From Ditibartonella apihabitans (GTDB lineage Bacteria; Pseudomonadota; Alphaproteobacteria; Rhizobiales; Rhizobiaceae), in the NCBI RefSeq assembly GCF_002007485.1, contig NZ_CP015820.1, positions 2,379,501 through 2,443,500 of the forward strand: a DNA stretch of 64,000 bases. The letters run 5' to 3'. The position numbers and the translations under genes are program-made. The notes beneath the pieces were generated by a model. It did not search any database and was not told the origin of the DNA. It saw only the letters and a program-made list of their open reading frames with translations. Shown here piece by piece: positions 8,617-17,622 of the stretch; position 1 is the first letter of the stretch; each line of letters opens with the position of its first letter.

Positions 8617-9600
8617 TTAAAGTGTCGGCATAAGCTGTTCTGCTTTTTGGCGGGCTGTTGCCAATTGCTCATCTGACATGCCTTCCAACATATTTTCGAG
8701 ATCGGGGGCTTCCATTTTAGCCTGTTTGGCTACCATATACCAAGCGGCGGCTTTTACAATATCCCCCTCGGTTCCGATACCATCGCGATAAAGCCTCGCA
8801 AGATTGATCTGGGCCGGAGCAATCATCTTGCTTGCATCCATTAAGAGCAAATTGAACGCCCCATCATAATCGCGCGGACCACCGCGCCCTTCAACCATCC
8901 ATTTGGCCAAAGTAATTTGCGCCGGAACATGATCTTTTGCAGAAGCTGCCTCCAGCAATTTGCGTGCATTATTGTCATCACGCGGACGTTTTGGCGTACC
9001 GCGCGCCAATATCTGGCTTGCGGCAAATGCCGAATCCGGATTGCCCCGTGCAGCCCCCTTCAAAAAATAGCTGAGACTGGTCTCCAAAGCGTCATCGCTA
9101 TCGGATTTGCTCAATAATAATTGGCCGTAATAAAAATAGGCTTCAGGGACACCGGCATCCACGGCTTTTTTTATATATTCCTCGCCTAATGACGGGTCTT
9201 TGGGAACATAGGTTCCATTGAAAACCAACAGCCCGTAACGCAATTCCGCTTGCGGGTCGCCCTGCTTGGCAGCGCGGCCAAACCATAGAGCTGCCCGTGC
9301 CCCGTCAATTGCAACGGCATAGCCTTCCATATACATACGCCCCAACAGCGTTTGAGCTGTCGCATCCCCTTCTTCGCCTCTTTTCAAGGCTTCCAGAAAT
9401 GCGGTTTTATAATTTCCTGCCATATAATTATCATAGGCACTGTCATATTGACCGGCTTTTAAATTATTTTCTCCCGTTTGTTGCGGTGTTACAGGCTTTG
9501 CACCTTTATCCGAACGGGCGTCCTCGGCATTGCCCCATGAACTACCGGCGAAGAGCATCACAAAAAACGCACCCAATAGTTTGCTTGTGAATGTTTTCAT
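8617..9600 (-). CDS. secreted Sel1-repeat protein
   Basis: 327 residues with an N-terminal signal peptide (KLLGAFFVMLFAGSSWG, likely cut near residue 24). Helical Sel1/TPR-like repeats follow (for example LLGRMYMEGYAV..GARAALWFGRAAKQGDPQA, and NLARLYRDGIGTEGDIVKAAAWYMVA). Sel1 proteins are usually periplasmic adaptors in signalling; ExoR of Rhizobium is one example, but length and pattern do not prove orthology. Its ATG overlaps the stop of the upstream gene by four bases (ATGA), indicating translational coupling with the thiamine-phosphate-synthase-like gene. Confidence 0.85.
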   Translation of the reverse strand: MKTFTSKLLGAFFVMLFAGSSWGNAEDARSDKGAKPVTPQQTGENNLKAGQYDSAYDNYMAGNYKTAFLEALKRGEEGDATAQTLLGRMYMEGYAVAIDGARAALWFGRAAKQGDPQAELRYGLLVFNGTYVPKDPSLGEEYIKKAVDAGVPEAYFYYGQLLLSKSDSDDALETSLSYFLKGAARGNPDSAFAASQILARGTPKRPRDDNNARKLLEAASAKDHVPAQITLAKWMVEGRGGPRDYDGAFNLLLMDASKMIAPAQINLARLYRDGIGTEGDIVKAAAWYMVAKQAKMEAPDLENMLEGMSDEQLATARQKAEQLMPTL

Positions 9601-10256
9601 TCAGCAAGCTCCCCGTCGAGAACATCGCACTCTTCAATCAACTGCATAATTTGACGCACTGATTGTTGCGGATTTTCGTGACCAAAAATAATGTCTTCAA
9701 CAGCAATAAACTCGGCTTTCGTTGCAATCACGTCGCCAAATGTCGCAATGTCGGAACCCGCCTGAACAATTGCCGGAATTTCCATAACTTCAGCCCACCA
9801 CGATGAAAGTGCAATATTGCGCGGGTGAGGAGCCGGTTTTTTATCGGCTCCAAGTTTACCGAACATCAAATAGTCCGGCTCACATTCGCCGCTCAACATA
9901 GAGCTGTGTTTGTCACGCAAATTGCCGAAGCCGATAATCATTGAATCATGACGGCGTTCAAGCAATGTGTGGAGGTCTTCAATCGTGCCTTCGAGATGAA
10001 TTCCATCTGCGTGAATACGACCGGCAATGCGGCTATCATTGGAAACAAGAAAAGCTATAGATTTTGCCTCGGTTGCATTTACGAGCAATTCGGCCTGTTG
10101 CTGTAGAAATGTCGGATCATTTTGCGAATCATAGACAATGAGGCTAGCAAAATCACCCTTATCGAGAACATCCATCAACAGATCGGCCTTTATGTTGCGA
10201 CGCATGTCAAGTGTCATCACAAGTCTTTGGCGTAGGTGATTTATCTCTTTACTCAT
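9597..10256 (-). CDS. ThiE-like (thiamine phosphate synthase fold) protein
   Basis: 219 residues. The order of motifs resembles ThiE: a DGIHLEG strand (ThiE has DGVHLGQ-like), DYLMFGKL near the pyrophosphate loop, and a late VQAGSDIATFGDVIATKAEFIAV segment where ThiE has its glycine-rich phosphate-binding loop. Conservation is loose and several catalytic glycines appear changed, so true thiamine phosphate synthase activity is doubtful. No other thiamine biosynthesis gene is adjacent, though a thiamine pyrophosphokinase lies at 31.7 kb. Overlaps the Sel1 gene by four bases. Confidence 0.7.
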   Translation of the reverse strand: MSKEINHLRQRLVMTLDMRRNIKADLLMDVLDKGDFASLIVYDSQNDPTFLQQQAELLVNATEAKSIAFLVSNDSRIAGRIHADGIHLEGTIEDLHTLLERRHDSMIIGFGNLRDKHSSMLSGECEPDYLMFGKLGADKKPAPHPRNIALSSWWAEVMEIPAIVQAGSDIATFGDVIATKAEFIAVEDIIFGHENPQQSVRQIMQLIEECDVLDGELAE

Positions 10257-10462
10257 GGCATTATCATTTAGGTCTATAAAAAGGACGAATTAGGGCGAAT
10301 CTATCATTTCCACACTAATCATTTCTTACAATGATTTCACCTTGGAAAGAAATGTGATTATGCATTGTCATATTTCGACTTCAAATTGCCGGCAAATCAG
10401 ATAATGACGCATTGAACAAATTTTATTTGATCGGCCGTTTGGTCAACAGGGATTAGAATTCT

Positions 10463-11683
10463 ATGAAGCAAATGACAATGTCTAAAAGGGACACCCGAAT
10501 CGATGTGTTTCGCGCATTGGCATTGCTGACCATTTTCATAAACCATGTTCCCGGCACTATTTACGAATGGCTTACCCACAAGCATTTCGGCTTTTCCGAT
10601 TCGGCAGAAGCTTTTGTTCTTATTTCCGGAATAGCTGTCGGCTTGGCCTATGGCAGCAAATTTTTCGGCCAAAACCGGTTGCTCATTTCTTTAAAACTTT
10701 TACGCCGCTCGGCTACTCTTTATTCAGCCCACATACTGACAACATTGATGAGTCTGGCAATTTTTGTCGCTGCAGCATTATTTTTTCAACGACCGGAATT
10801 TTTGCATCTCAACAATATACCGCCTTTGTTAAAGGACCCTGCATCATCGTTGCTTGGTCTCGTCACACTTGGTCACCAGCTCGGCTACAACAATATATTG
10901 TCGCTTTACCTTGTTCTGGTTCTGGCGACACCTTTTATACTTTACCTTGCGATAAAATCGCTCAGGCTTCTGCTCGCTTTATCCTTTACAATATATCTCG
11001 TAGCAGGATTTTATGGGATTGCACCGCATAACTTCCCGACCAAGGGTGTATGGTTTCTCAATCCGCTTTCATGGCAATTTTTGTTTGTTATCGGCTGTGC
11101 AACAACAATTTATATCAAAAAGGGTGGCAAACTTCCTCGCCATCCTCTTCTGGTGATTGTCGCAGCAAGCTATCTCGTCATCTCGTGTCTGTGGGTGCGT
11201 CTTGGCTGGTGGTGGATAAATCCGACAATGGGACTTCCCGCAACTCTTGCCGGTTTTAACAAGACTTTTCTTTCTCTGCCGCGTCTTCTCCATATTCTGG
11301 CGTTGGCCTATCTCATTGCCACAATCACACCGCTAAACAAATTGGCTACGGTCAGAAGCAATCATCCACTTGCCATACTGGGTAAACACAGTCTTGCTGT
11401 CTTTGTCGCCGGTACGATTCTGGCTATGGCAAGTCAGGTTCTTAAAATAGTAAATCCCGGTGGGCTTTATTACGACACATTGCTTTTGACCACAGGAATC
11501 GTCATACAATTTGCCGTAGCCTATTATTTCGAATGGATAAAAATCGCTACAAAAGAACTTGCAACGAAAGGACTCACAACCACGGGGCAAACCTACTATG
11601 TGGCGCGCAGCTCCCAAGCGATGGGACAACAGGAAAAGCTCTCATCAACAAAACTTGCTGATAAACATTGGCAAAAAGCATGA
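10463..11683 (+). CDS. opgC: OpgC-family membrane protein (osmoregulated glucan modification)
   Basis: 406 residues with about ten hydrophobic segments. The OpgC/acyltransferase-3 style N-terminus is clear: RDTRIDVFRALALLTIFINH, then FSDSAEAFVLISGIAVGLAYG and a PGTIYEW motif. OpgC proteins add succinyl groups to periplasmic glucans at the inner membrane. No opgG/opgH or cyclic glucan synthase gene is close, so the link to glucans comes from the family alone. The last 40 residues are hydrophilic. It stands alone, divergent from the thiE-like gene. Confidence 0.85.
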   Translation: MKQMTMSKRDTRIDVFRALALLTIFINHVPGTIYEWLTHKHFGFSDSAEAFVLISGIAVGLAYGSKFFGQNRLLISLKLLRRSATLYSAHILTTLMSLAIFVAAALFFQRPEFLHLNNIPPLLKDPASSLLGLVTLGHQLGYNNILSLYLVLVLATPFILYLAIKSLRLLLALSFTIYLVAGFYGIAPHNFPTKGVWFLNPLSWQFLFVIGCATTIYIKKGGKLPRHPLLVIVAASYLVISCLWVRLGWWWINPTMGLPATLAGFNKTFLSLPRLLHILALAYLIATITPLNKLATVRSNHPLAILGKHSLAVFVAGTILAMASQVLKIVNPGGLYYDTLLLTTGIVIQFAVAYYFEWIKIATKELATKGLTTTGQTYYVARSSQAMGQQEKLSSTKLADKHWQKA

Positions 11684-12027
11684 AATCAGGGCCAATTGAC
11701 CTCGTCAAAGCTCGTTGCAGAAACGATTTCCAAGTCTCTTGTTCAATAGAAAAACCGCAATGATAAAAATCCGGTTGAAACAAAAGCCGGTCGAACCAAA
11801 AAATTGTCCGGCCAAACCGATATAAGGCACTATAGACTCAACGCTTTGAAGCCGTTAACCTTGCATTAAGGATTTCATTGCGAAAAGATCCAAAAAAGTG
11901 CAGTTTTTGTTTCTGCAAAATCTTGATGGAACAATTACCGAAAAGATTTCTGTCTTTCGAATTGTTGAAATCGGGAAAAAGAGTTGGAGTAAAACGGTTG
12001 CATCCGCAAGGTTTTCATAACGACAAT
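11684..12027. other. gene-free spacer before the RcdA-like gene
   Basis: About 340 bases. A reading frame in phase with the downstream RcdA-like gene stays open back to TTG 11878, but this part is rich in Cys, Lys and Phe and does not resemble the family N-terminus, so I treat it as leader. No hairpin terminator is obvious after opgC. Confidence 0.45.
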
Positions 12028-12516
12028 ATGATTGTCATGTTTGAACATGGTGCATTCGACAATGCATTTTCGCGTCTTTATGACGAAGGAATGTCATTGA
12101 TCGAAAAAACCGCCGCCTATATTGATGGTGATGGAAAAATTGCTTCGCGAAACCTTTCGGGAGAAGCTTCTTCACTTTATGCAGCCGAAGCTATGCGTAT
12201 GAGTACACGGCTTATGCAAGTTGCTTCATGGCTATTGTTATTTCGCGCAGCACGCGAAAAAGAAATGACGAAAGACCAAATTGCCCAGGAAAAAGCAAAA
12301 GTCTGTCTTAACACTCCTTCATTGATCGACGAAAATCCGAATTGGAAAGAGCTGCCCGAAGAATTCAAACATCTTGTCGAACTTTCGTTGCGGATAGAAG
12401 AACGCGTCCGCCATATGGATCGAGATGTTGAAAGCGCCTTGAACCATGATGAAAACGGGTTGAACCCTGTCAACAAACAAATCAATATGATCAAAGCAGC
12501 CTTTCAGCATAATTAA
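12028..12516 (+). CDS. rcdA: RcdA-like DUF1465 protein
   Basis: About 162 residues (ATG 12028; ATG 12037 or the more distant 11926 are alternatives). The core FSRLYDEGMSLIEKTAAY, DGDGKIASRNLSGEASSLYA and MRMSTRLMQVASWLLLFRA matches DUF1465, the family of Caulobacter RcdA. RcdA is a helical adaptor that helps ClpXP degrade CtrA and other cell-cycle proteins at the pole. Function here is inferred from the family. The C-terminal part ends with a charged helix and an intrinsically flexible tail. It precedes ruvC by 75 bases on the same strand. Confidence 0.85.
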   Translation: MIVMFEHGAFDNAFSRLYDEGMSLIEKTAAYIDGDGKIASRNLSGEASSLYAAEAMRMSTRLMQVASWLLLFRAAREKEMTKDQIAQEKAKVCLNTPSLIDENPNWKELPEEFKHLVELSLRIEERVRHMDRDVESALNHDENGLNPVNKQINMIKAAFQHN

Positions 12517-12591
12517 CTTGCTGTTCATTTTGTTTCCCTTTTGTTCACAATCTGCTACAAAACAGAGCATAAAAGCTTTATGCTCCGGATT

Positions 12592-13101
12592 ATGGCTGAA
12601 GCGATTCGTATTATAGGTATCGATCCCGGTTTAAGACGTACTGGATATGGCGTCATAGACGTTCTGGGAAATAATCTGAAATTTGTTACATCCGGTACAA
12701 TCCGTTCGGATGATAAATTAAGTCTGGCTTCAAGGCTGTCTACGCTTTACGACGGCCTTTCTAAGATCATCCATTCTTTTATGCCGGAGGAAGCAGCTGT
12801 CGAGCAAACTTTTGTCAATAAGGACGCAACTGCCACATTGAAGCTCGGACAAGCGCGCGGCATCGCATTATTGGCACCCGCACAGGCCGGTTTGCCGGTT
12901 GCCGAATATGCACCTAATTCCATCAAAAAAGCTGTCATTGGCGTCGGACATGGCGAAAAACAACAAATTCATATGATGGTGAAAGTTTTGATGCCACGGG
13001 CCAGTTTTGATTCAAGCGATGCGGCTGATGCTTTGGCCATTGCTATTTGTCACGCCCATAACCGCAATAGTCTGGAAAACCGTTTGAGAGCTTTGGTATG
13101 A
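12592..13101 (+). CDS. ruvC: Holliday junction resolvase RuvC
   Basis: 169 residues from ATG 12592 ([13 protein letters not shown]); an in-frame extension to TTG 12541 looks like leader. Catalytic acids are visible: Asp in [12 protein letters not shown], Glu in AAVEQTF, and two Asp in [14 protein letters not shown]. It cleaves four-way junctions during recombinational repair together with RuvAB. The stop overlaps the ruvA start (ATGA), so the two are translationally coupled. Confidence 0.97.
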   Translation: MAEAIRIIGIDPGLRRTGYGVIDVLGNNLKFVTSGTIRSDDKLSLASRLSTLYDGLSKIIHSFMPEEAAVEQTFVNKDATATLKLGQARGIALLAPAQAGLPVAEYAPNSIKKAVIGVGHGEKQQIHMMVKVLMPRASFDSSDAADALAIAICHAHNRNSLENRLRALV

Positions 13102-13712
13102 TAGGAAAACTGAAAGGCATTATTGACGAAATCAATGTTGATCACCTAATCGTCGATGTTCATGGCGTTGGCTATATTGTCTTTGCAAGCCCGCGTGTTC
13201 TGGGAAGCCTTCCGGGCATTGGTGAAGCTGTAACGCTCTTCATTGAAACACAAGTGCGAGAAGACGCTATAAAGCTTTTCGGCTTTACCACAAAGGCCGA
13301 AAAACAATGGTTCGCACTGTTACAGACCGTGCAAGGTGTTGGCGCAAAAGTGGCTCTTGCACTGGTCGGTACATTGTCCCCTTCCGAAATTGGCAATGCA
13401 ATTGCCTTGAAAGATATTGCCATGATCTGCCGCGCACCCGGAATTGGTAAAAAAGTAGCCGAACGTATTGTGACAGAATTGAAAAACAAAGTTCCCGAGT
13501 TTGCCGGTAATGACAACAATTTGGCCCTGAAACAGGACCTCGGCGAAGGAGCCACATCGCAGGCCATATCGGACGCCGTTTCGGCTTTGGAAAATTTGGG
13601 CTATTCGCGCGATCAGGCGGCCAATGCTATTGCCAGTGCATTGCGTGAAGCGGGTAATGACGCAGATTCGGCAAAGCTGATACGGCTTGGTCTAAAAGAA
13701 ATTTCAAGGTAA
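13098..13712 (+). CDS. ruvA: Holliday junction branch-migration protein RuvA
   Basis: 204 residues. The N-terminal OB-fold starts [12 protein letters not shown], two helix-hairpin-helix motifs follow ([18 protein letters not shown] and [20 protein letters not shown]), and the C-terminal three-helix domain that contacts RuvB is at residues 155-204 ([19 protein letters not shown]). It holds the junction in a square-planar form. Middle gene of ruvCAB, nine bases before ruvB. Confidence 0.98.
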   Translation: MIGKLKGIIDEINVDHLIVDVHGVGYIVFASPRVLGSLPGIGEAVTLFIETQVREDAIKLFGFTTKAEKQWFALLQTVQGVGAKVALALVGTLSPSEIGNAIALKDIAMICRAPGIGKKVAERIVTELKNKVPEFAGNDNNLALKQDLGEGATSQAISDAVSALENLGYSRDQAANAIASALREAGNDADSAKLIRLGLKEISR

Positions 13713-13721
13713 AATGTTTTC

Positions 13722-14765
13722 ATGGAAAATAATGAACGCCTGATATCTGCCAATAAACGTGATGAAGATGGTGACGTTTCTCTGCGTCCCCAATGTCTTG
13801 ATGATTTTGTCGGTCAGGAAGCCCAAAGAGCAAATCTGAAGGTTTTCATCGAAGCTGCAAAAAATCGTAATGAAGCTTTGGATCACGTTTTGTTTGTCGG
13901 TCCTCCCGGGCTCGGCAAAACAACGCTTGCGCAAATTCTCGCAAAAGAGCTCGGTGTCAATTTTCATTCCACTTCCGGACCTGTTATCGCCAAAGCGGGT
14001 GATCTTGCCGCGCTTTTGACAAATCTTGAGGAGCGCGATGTTCTTTTCATTGATGAAATTCATCGTTTAAGTCCGGCGGTTGAAGAAATCCTCTATCCGG
14101 CTATGGAAGATTTCCAGCTTGACCTGATTATTGGCGAAGGTCCTGCTGCACGTTCCGTCAAAATCGATCTTTCAAAATTTACCCTTGTTGCAGCAACAAC
14201 AAGACTTGGCTTGCTGACCACCCCTTTGCGTGATCGTTTCGGTATTCCGATAAGACTGAATTTTTATACCGTTGACGAGCTTGAGCATATCGTCAAACGC
14301 AATGCCCATATTCTTGATATGCCTATTGCCGAAGACGGGGCGCGGGAAATTGCACGTCGTGCACGCGGTACACCGCGTATTGCCGGCCGACTTTTGCGCC
14401 GGGTCAGAGATTTTGCCTCCGTTTCCGGGGCTACAACAATTAACCGCGATATTGCCAATGAGGCATTGTTGCGTTTGGAAGTCGACCAGCTTGGACTTGA
14501 CCAGCTTGATCGACGCTATCTTGGTATGATTGCCGAAAATTTCGGCGGTGGACCTGTAGGGATCGAGACGATTGCAGCCGGTTTGTCAGAGCCGCGTGAT
14601 GCGATTGAAGATATTATAGAGCCTTATCTCATCCAACAAGGGTTTATACAGAGAACCCCCAGAGGTCGGGTGATGACTGCAAAAGCCTGGACCCATATGG
14701 GGTTAAATCCACCGAAAGCGGTTGATCAGGCCCAATTTAATATGTTTGGCGGTTCAGATGATTGA
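13722..14765 (+). CDS. ruvB: Holliday junction branch-migration ATPase RuvB
   Basis: 347 residues. An AAA+ motor with Walker [13 protein letters not shown], Walker [12 protein letters not shown], sensor 1 [18 protein letters not shown], sensor 2 [17 protein letters not shown], and the C-terminal winged helix ([16 protein letters not shown]). It pumps DNA through RuvA to move the junction. Its last eight bases overlap the start of ybgC. Confidence 0.98.
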   Translation: MENNERLISANKRDEDGDVSLRPQCLDDFVGQEAQRANLKVFIEAAKNRNEALDHVLFVGPPGLGKTTLAQILAKELGVNFHSTSGPVIAKAGDLAALLTNLEERDVLFIDEIHRLSPAVEEILYPAMEDFQLDLIIGEGPAARSVKIDLSKFTLVAATTRLGLLTTPLRDRFGIPIRLNFYTVDELEHIVKRNAHILDMPIAEDGAREIARRARGTPRIAGRLLRRVRDFASVSGATTINRDIANEALLRLEVDQLGLDQLDRRYLGMIAENFGGGPVGIETIAAGLSEPRDAIEDIIEPYLIQQGFIQRTPRGRVMTAKAWTHMGLNPPKAVDQAQFNMFGGSDD

Positions 14766-15213
14766 AAATGTTCCTTTTTGCGGCGAATTTATTGGTAATG
14801 TGCACCATCTTTTCGCCCGAGTTTATTATGCTGATACCGATTTTACCGGCGTCGTCTACCATGCCCGTTATCTGGAATTTTTTGAACGCGGAAGATCGGA
14901 ATTTATAAGATTGAGCATGGCTCAACACCAACAACCGCACGACACCGAAGAAACCGAAAAATTAGGTTGGGTTGTCCATAAATTAACCGTCAACTACCAT
15001 AAATCTGCCCGGTTTGACGATATACTTGATATACGAACGAAGATAACAAAAGTGACAGGCGCACGAATTGTCATGGCGCAGGAAATTATTTGCAACGACT
15101 TATTACTTGTCTCGGCAGATGTTCAACTGGCTTTGGTCAATTCCGAAGGCCGGCCTAGAAGGCTGCCCGATCAATTCATCACGAGCTGGGAAAATGCGCT
15201 CTCACAAAAATAA
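14758..15213 (+). CDS. ybgC: YbgC-type acyl-CoA thioesterase (Tol-Pal associated)
   Basis: 151 residues from ATG 14758. Hot-dog fold with the 4HBT signature [23 protein letters not shown], including the active-site Asp and His. YbgC hydrolyses short or acyl-ACP thioesters near the membrane and normally leads the tolQRAB-pal operon. Here it overlaps ruvB by eight bases, as in relatives, but no tolQ follows: the next complete frame is an amino-acid-binding protein. This break in gene order is notable. Confidence 0.93.
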   Translation: MIENVPFCGEFIGNVHHLFARVYYADTDFTGVVYHARYLEFFERGRSEFIRLSMAQHQQPHDTEETEKLGWVVHKLTVNYHKSARFDDILDIRTKITKVTGARIVMAQEIICNDLLLVSADVQLALVNSEGRPRRLPDQFITSWENALSQK

Positions 15214-15268
15214 ATAGCCTGATTTAACGAATTTTAAGGAAGAAATGGTAAATTTTTACTATTTATGA

Positions 15269-15421
15269 ATAAAAGCTCATGTAAATATTTTTATCTTAGA
15301 GAATTTTTTATTGGTCATTGGTTTTGGAATAGCCATATCTGTAACGGCGGGGGTTTGGCTGACAAGAAAGGATGCGATTATCGGACGTGATCTCAAGTTC
15401 GTTAATAAAGGGGGTGGGTAA
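15269..15421 (+). other. short membrane-like frame ending TAATG at the next gene (remnant or small protein)
   Basis: After a TGA at 15266-15268 a frame of 50 codons stays open to TAA 15419-15421. Its middle is a clear hydrophobic helix (LLVIGFGIAISVTAGVWL) followed by a basic, polar tail (TRKDAIIGRDLKFVNKGGG). No ATG is in frame; TTG 15311 is possible. The stop TAA shares its last A with the ATG of the following binding-protein gene (TAATG), a translational-coupling pattern seen between true operon neighbours. It may be the 3' end of a deleted membrane-protein gene, or a real small membrane protein. I do not recognise it. Confidence 0.35.
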
Positions 15422-16161
15422 TGATTTTTAAATTTATTTTTAGAGCCATCATCGTGGTGGTGGCTTTAGGTTTTGTGCACGTTACGAATGCACAAGAAGT
15501 GAAATTTGCGACTGATAATTCCAATATTCCTTTTAGCTATATGGAAAATGGCAAGCTCGTTGGCTTTGATGTAGAATTGTGGGATGCCATCGCAAAAGAA
15601 ATGGGTGTTAAATATACCACGACACCGATGGATTTTTCGACGGTTATTTCGGACGTGCATATTGGCCAGATTGATGTTGCTATGGCCGGTCTGATTATTA
15701 CCCGCACACGCTCCAATGTGGTCGATTTTTCCAAACCATATTATGAAGGTGGGCTTGTATTACTGGTTCGCAGTGACAGCACTATAAAATCCGTTGATGA
15801 TCTCAAAGGCAAAACAATTGCCATAAAAAATGGCACAAGCGCTTTTCCCTATGCAATTGAACATTTACCGAATACCCAGCGTCACCTCTTCCCGGAAATC
15901 GATGCGGCATTTAACGACCTCGTTAATGGCGGAGTAGATGCTGTGTTGTTTGATGCTCCGGTTGTTATGCATTACGCAGCAACCGAAGGGAAGGATAAGG
16001 TAAAAGTCGTGGGAGGCGTATTGGAACAACAGAGTTACGGTGCAGCCTTCCCGCAGGGTAGCCAGTGGCTTAATCGCTACAACCTTGCACTCAAACATCT
16101 ACAAGATAATGGAACATATGCAGCAATCTACAAGAAATGGTTTGGTGTCAACCCAAGCTAA
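15421..16161 (+). CDS. polar amino-acid-type periplasmic binding protein (orphan)
   Basis: 246 residues with a signal peptide (FIFRAIIVVVALGFVHVTNA, cleavage near residue 24). The two-lobed type II binding fold has the family pattern VKFATDNSNIPFSYMENGKLVGFDVELWDAIA, the DVAMAGLIITRTR turn and KSVDDLKGKTIAIKNGTSA. Close in type to GlnH and related glutamine or polar amino-acid receptors of ABC importers. No permease or ATPase gene follows, so it must work with partners encoded elsewhere or act as a receptor only. GGGGGTGGG just before the ATG can serve as ribosome binding site. Confidence 0.9.
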   Translation: MIFKFIFRAIIVVVALGFVHVTNAQEVKFATDNSNIPFSYMENGKLVGFDVELWDAIAKEMGVKYTTTPMDFSTVISDVHIGQIDVAMAGLIITRTRSNVVDFSKPYYEGGLVLLVRSDSTIKSVDDLKGKTIAIKNGTSAFPYAIEHLPNTQRHLFPEIDAAFNDLVNGGVDAVLFDAPVVMHYAATEGKDKVKVVGGVLEQQSYGAAFPQGSQWLNRYNLALKHLQDNGTYAAIYKKWFGVNPS

Positions 16162-16670
16162 AGTTTCGATTTTGTATTAGAAATTCAGCACAGCTTTTGA
16201 GATTTCTTTTGCTTTTCCCTTTTACCGCTGCTTGATCGCCAAAATTGCCGGAGTTCGAGAGTGCGCTTTCTCCAATAATCGGGCAAGGTTGAAAAATATT
16301 GAACTATATTCGATGACCACTATCCGAGGGGTGGGTTCTCTCATTTCACTTGGTTCATGAATGTTTGTACATTTATGATTGATATTTTCCTTATCGACAC
16401 CATAAGACTTAAGGTCTTGTCTTTGTTTCAAGACAATCCTCTTTCATAAAACTATAAAAAGAAAAATTGATTGTATATCCATAGTCGTATTTCGGAATCC
16501 GGAATCTGTAATATTTTTGGCTTTCTTATTGTCTTTTTTATAACGCTTCAACATTCGTAAATTTACTCTGCACAATCGCAATTAGGACAACCAATTCTTT
16601 AAGAGTTTATGCGCCTATATTGGAGCGGCCCCGCGAGAGTCGATATTCTATATTTTTTATATTGACGACA

Positions 16671-16796
16671 ATGAAGGGTTATTTGAAAGCCCCGTTACAA
16701 GTAGATATAGGGTTAATGCCCATGGAAAGACAACGTTCTTTCAAATCTTCGAACGCAACGGGCACATCTTTGAACGCAACGGGCAAGGTTCTATGA
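16671..16796 (+). other. small frame containing the tandem repeat
   Basis: ATG 16671 opens 41 codons (MKGYLKAPLQVDIGLMPMER, then repeats) ending TGA 16794-16796. The 21-bp tandem repeat is read in frame as SSNATGT and SLNATGK. No ribosome binding site stands out and I do not recognise it. It may be a remnant or chance. Confidence 0.15.
16745..16786. repeat. two-copy 21-bp tandem direct repeat
   Basis: Unit 1 (16745-16765) and unit 2 (16766-16786) differ at two positions only; the shared core is GAACGCAACGGGCA. The unit length is a multiple of three. Confidence 0.85.
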
Positions 16797-16853
16797 AATT
16801 TGTTCCTCCGCGACTAAAAGCTTCGTTACAAAACATTTTACTTAGCATTATAG

Positions 16854-17009
16854 TGCGGCAGAAGAGACATATTTAGTAGAAAATCCGTTGGGCAGCATGG
16901 ATATAAAGGACCGGCTGATTTTGGATATGAGTTTGCGTTGATCGCAGCAAAACAGAACCCGCCAGAGAATAATTTCATATCAATAATATCCGAATTCTAC
17001 CAGAATTGA
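16854..17009 (+). pseudogene. possible decayed coding remnant
   Basis: A frame without ATG runs 51 codons from the stop at 16851-16853 to TGA 17007-17009. Its translation is protein-like (for example GYKGPADFGYEFALIAAKQN, then a helix ending SEFYQN), with codon choice like nearby genes. It could be the 3' end of an inactivated gene. I cannot assign a family. Confidence 0.25.
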
Positions 17010-17579
17010 CGAATTTCTGAATTGTAAAATTCAAGACATAAGCGCTTGAAAAGCATTCATTTTCTTATAAGAAATATTAATGTCTCTTCTTACAAAAAAT
17101 TCCGTCAATAAAAATAATTATTCATAATATATTTTAATACACGCCTTAACATAATTCACATAGTGCCAATCAATTCGGATAAACATTATTTAAAAATTTA
17201 ACTGTTTAATTTTTATTTTATTGATACTGACCGGTTGCGTTATGAAATTTCAGAGAGCGTTAGAATTTTTGGATAGCAATATATTTTGAAATTGAAAAAT
17301 CTAAACCCAATATTGTTTTGAACAAATGATGCTGCATATTTTCGGCTGAACCATTTTTCGCTAGTTTTCCCATCTATAAATTCTATCAGTCGTATTATTT
17401 CCGCGAACTCGAAAAAATATCCAACCCAAACTGGTTTTCACAAAAGGGTCCCGATCATATTTATTCATGGTTTGATTATCACGATAAAAATGGACTTTTC
17501 TCTCCTCCCCCTCGCAATTTGCGGAATTTAGCCAGTCCGGAAGTTTGGTTCCGAATGAATGGAGCGAAAGATACCCATA

Positions 17580-17603
17580 AAAAAGCCCCAAAAGGGGCTT
17601 TTA
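17580..17603 (-). terminator. rho-independent terminator after the porin gene
   Basis: AAAAGCCCC (17581-17589) pairs with GGGGCTTTT (17594-17602) around a four-base loop, with a T-tract on the minus strand. It is 20 bases past the porin stop. Confidence 0.88.
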
Positions 17604-17622
17604 ATGAGTTACGCCAAATATC

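Larger units (their letters stand above)
16162..17579. other. 1.4 kb A+T-rich gene-poor region
   Basis: No conserved gene is visible over more than 1.4 kb, by far the longest gap in the window. The composition is more A+T-rich than the neighbouring genes, notably at 17040-17300. It holds a two-copy 21-bp tandem repeat (16745-16786) and a protein-like open frame at 16854-17009, consistent with decayed sequence. It separates the + strand ruv segment from the - strand porin and sugar-metabolism segment, so it is a plausible rearrangement or insertion-and-decay site. Confidence 0.6.

Noticed and set aside
15265..15390. Frame starting ATG 15265 in another phase over the membrane-like fragment
   Set aside because: Its translation is Cys/Trp-rich and without structure, while the alternative phase gives a clean membrane helix and a TAATG junction.
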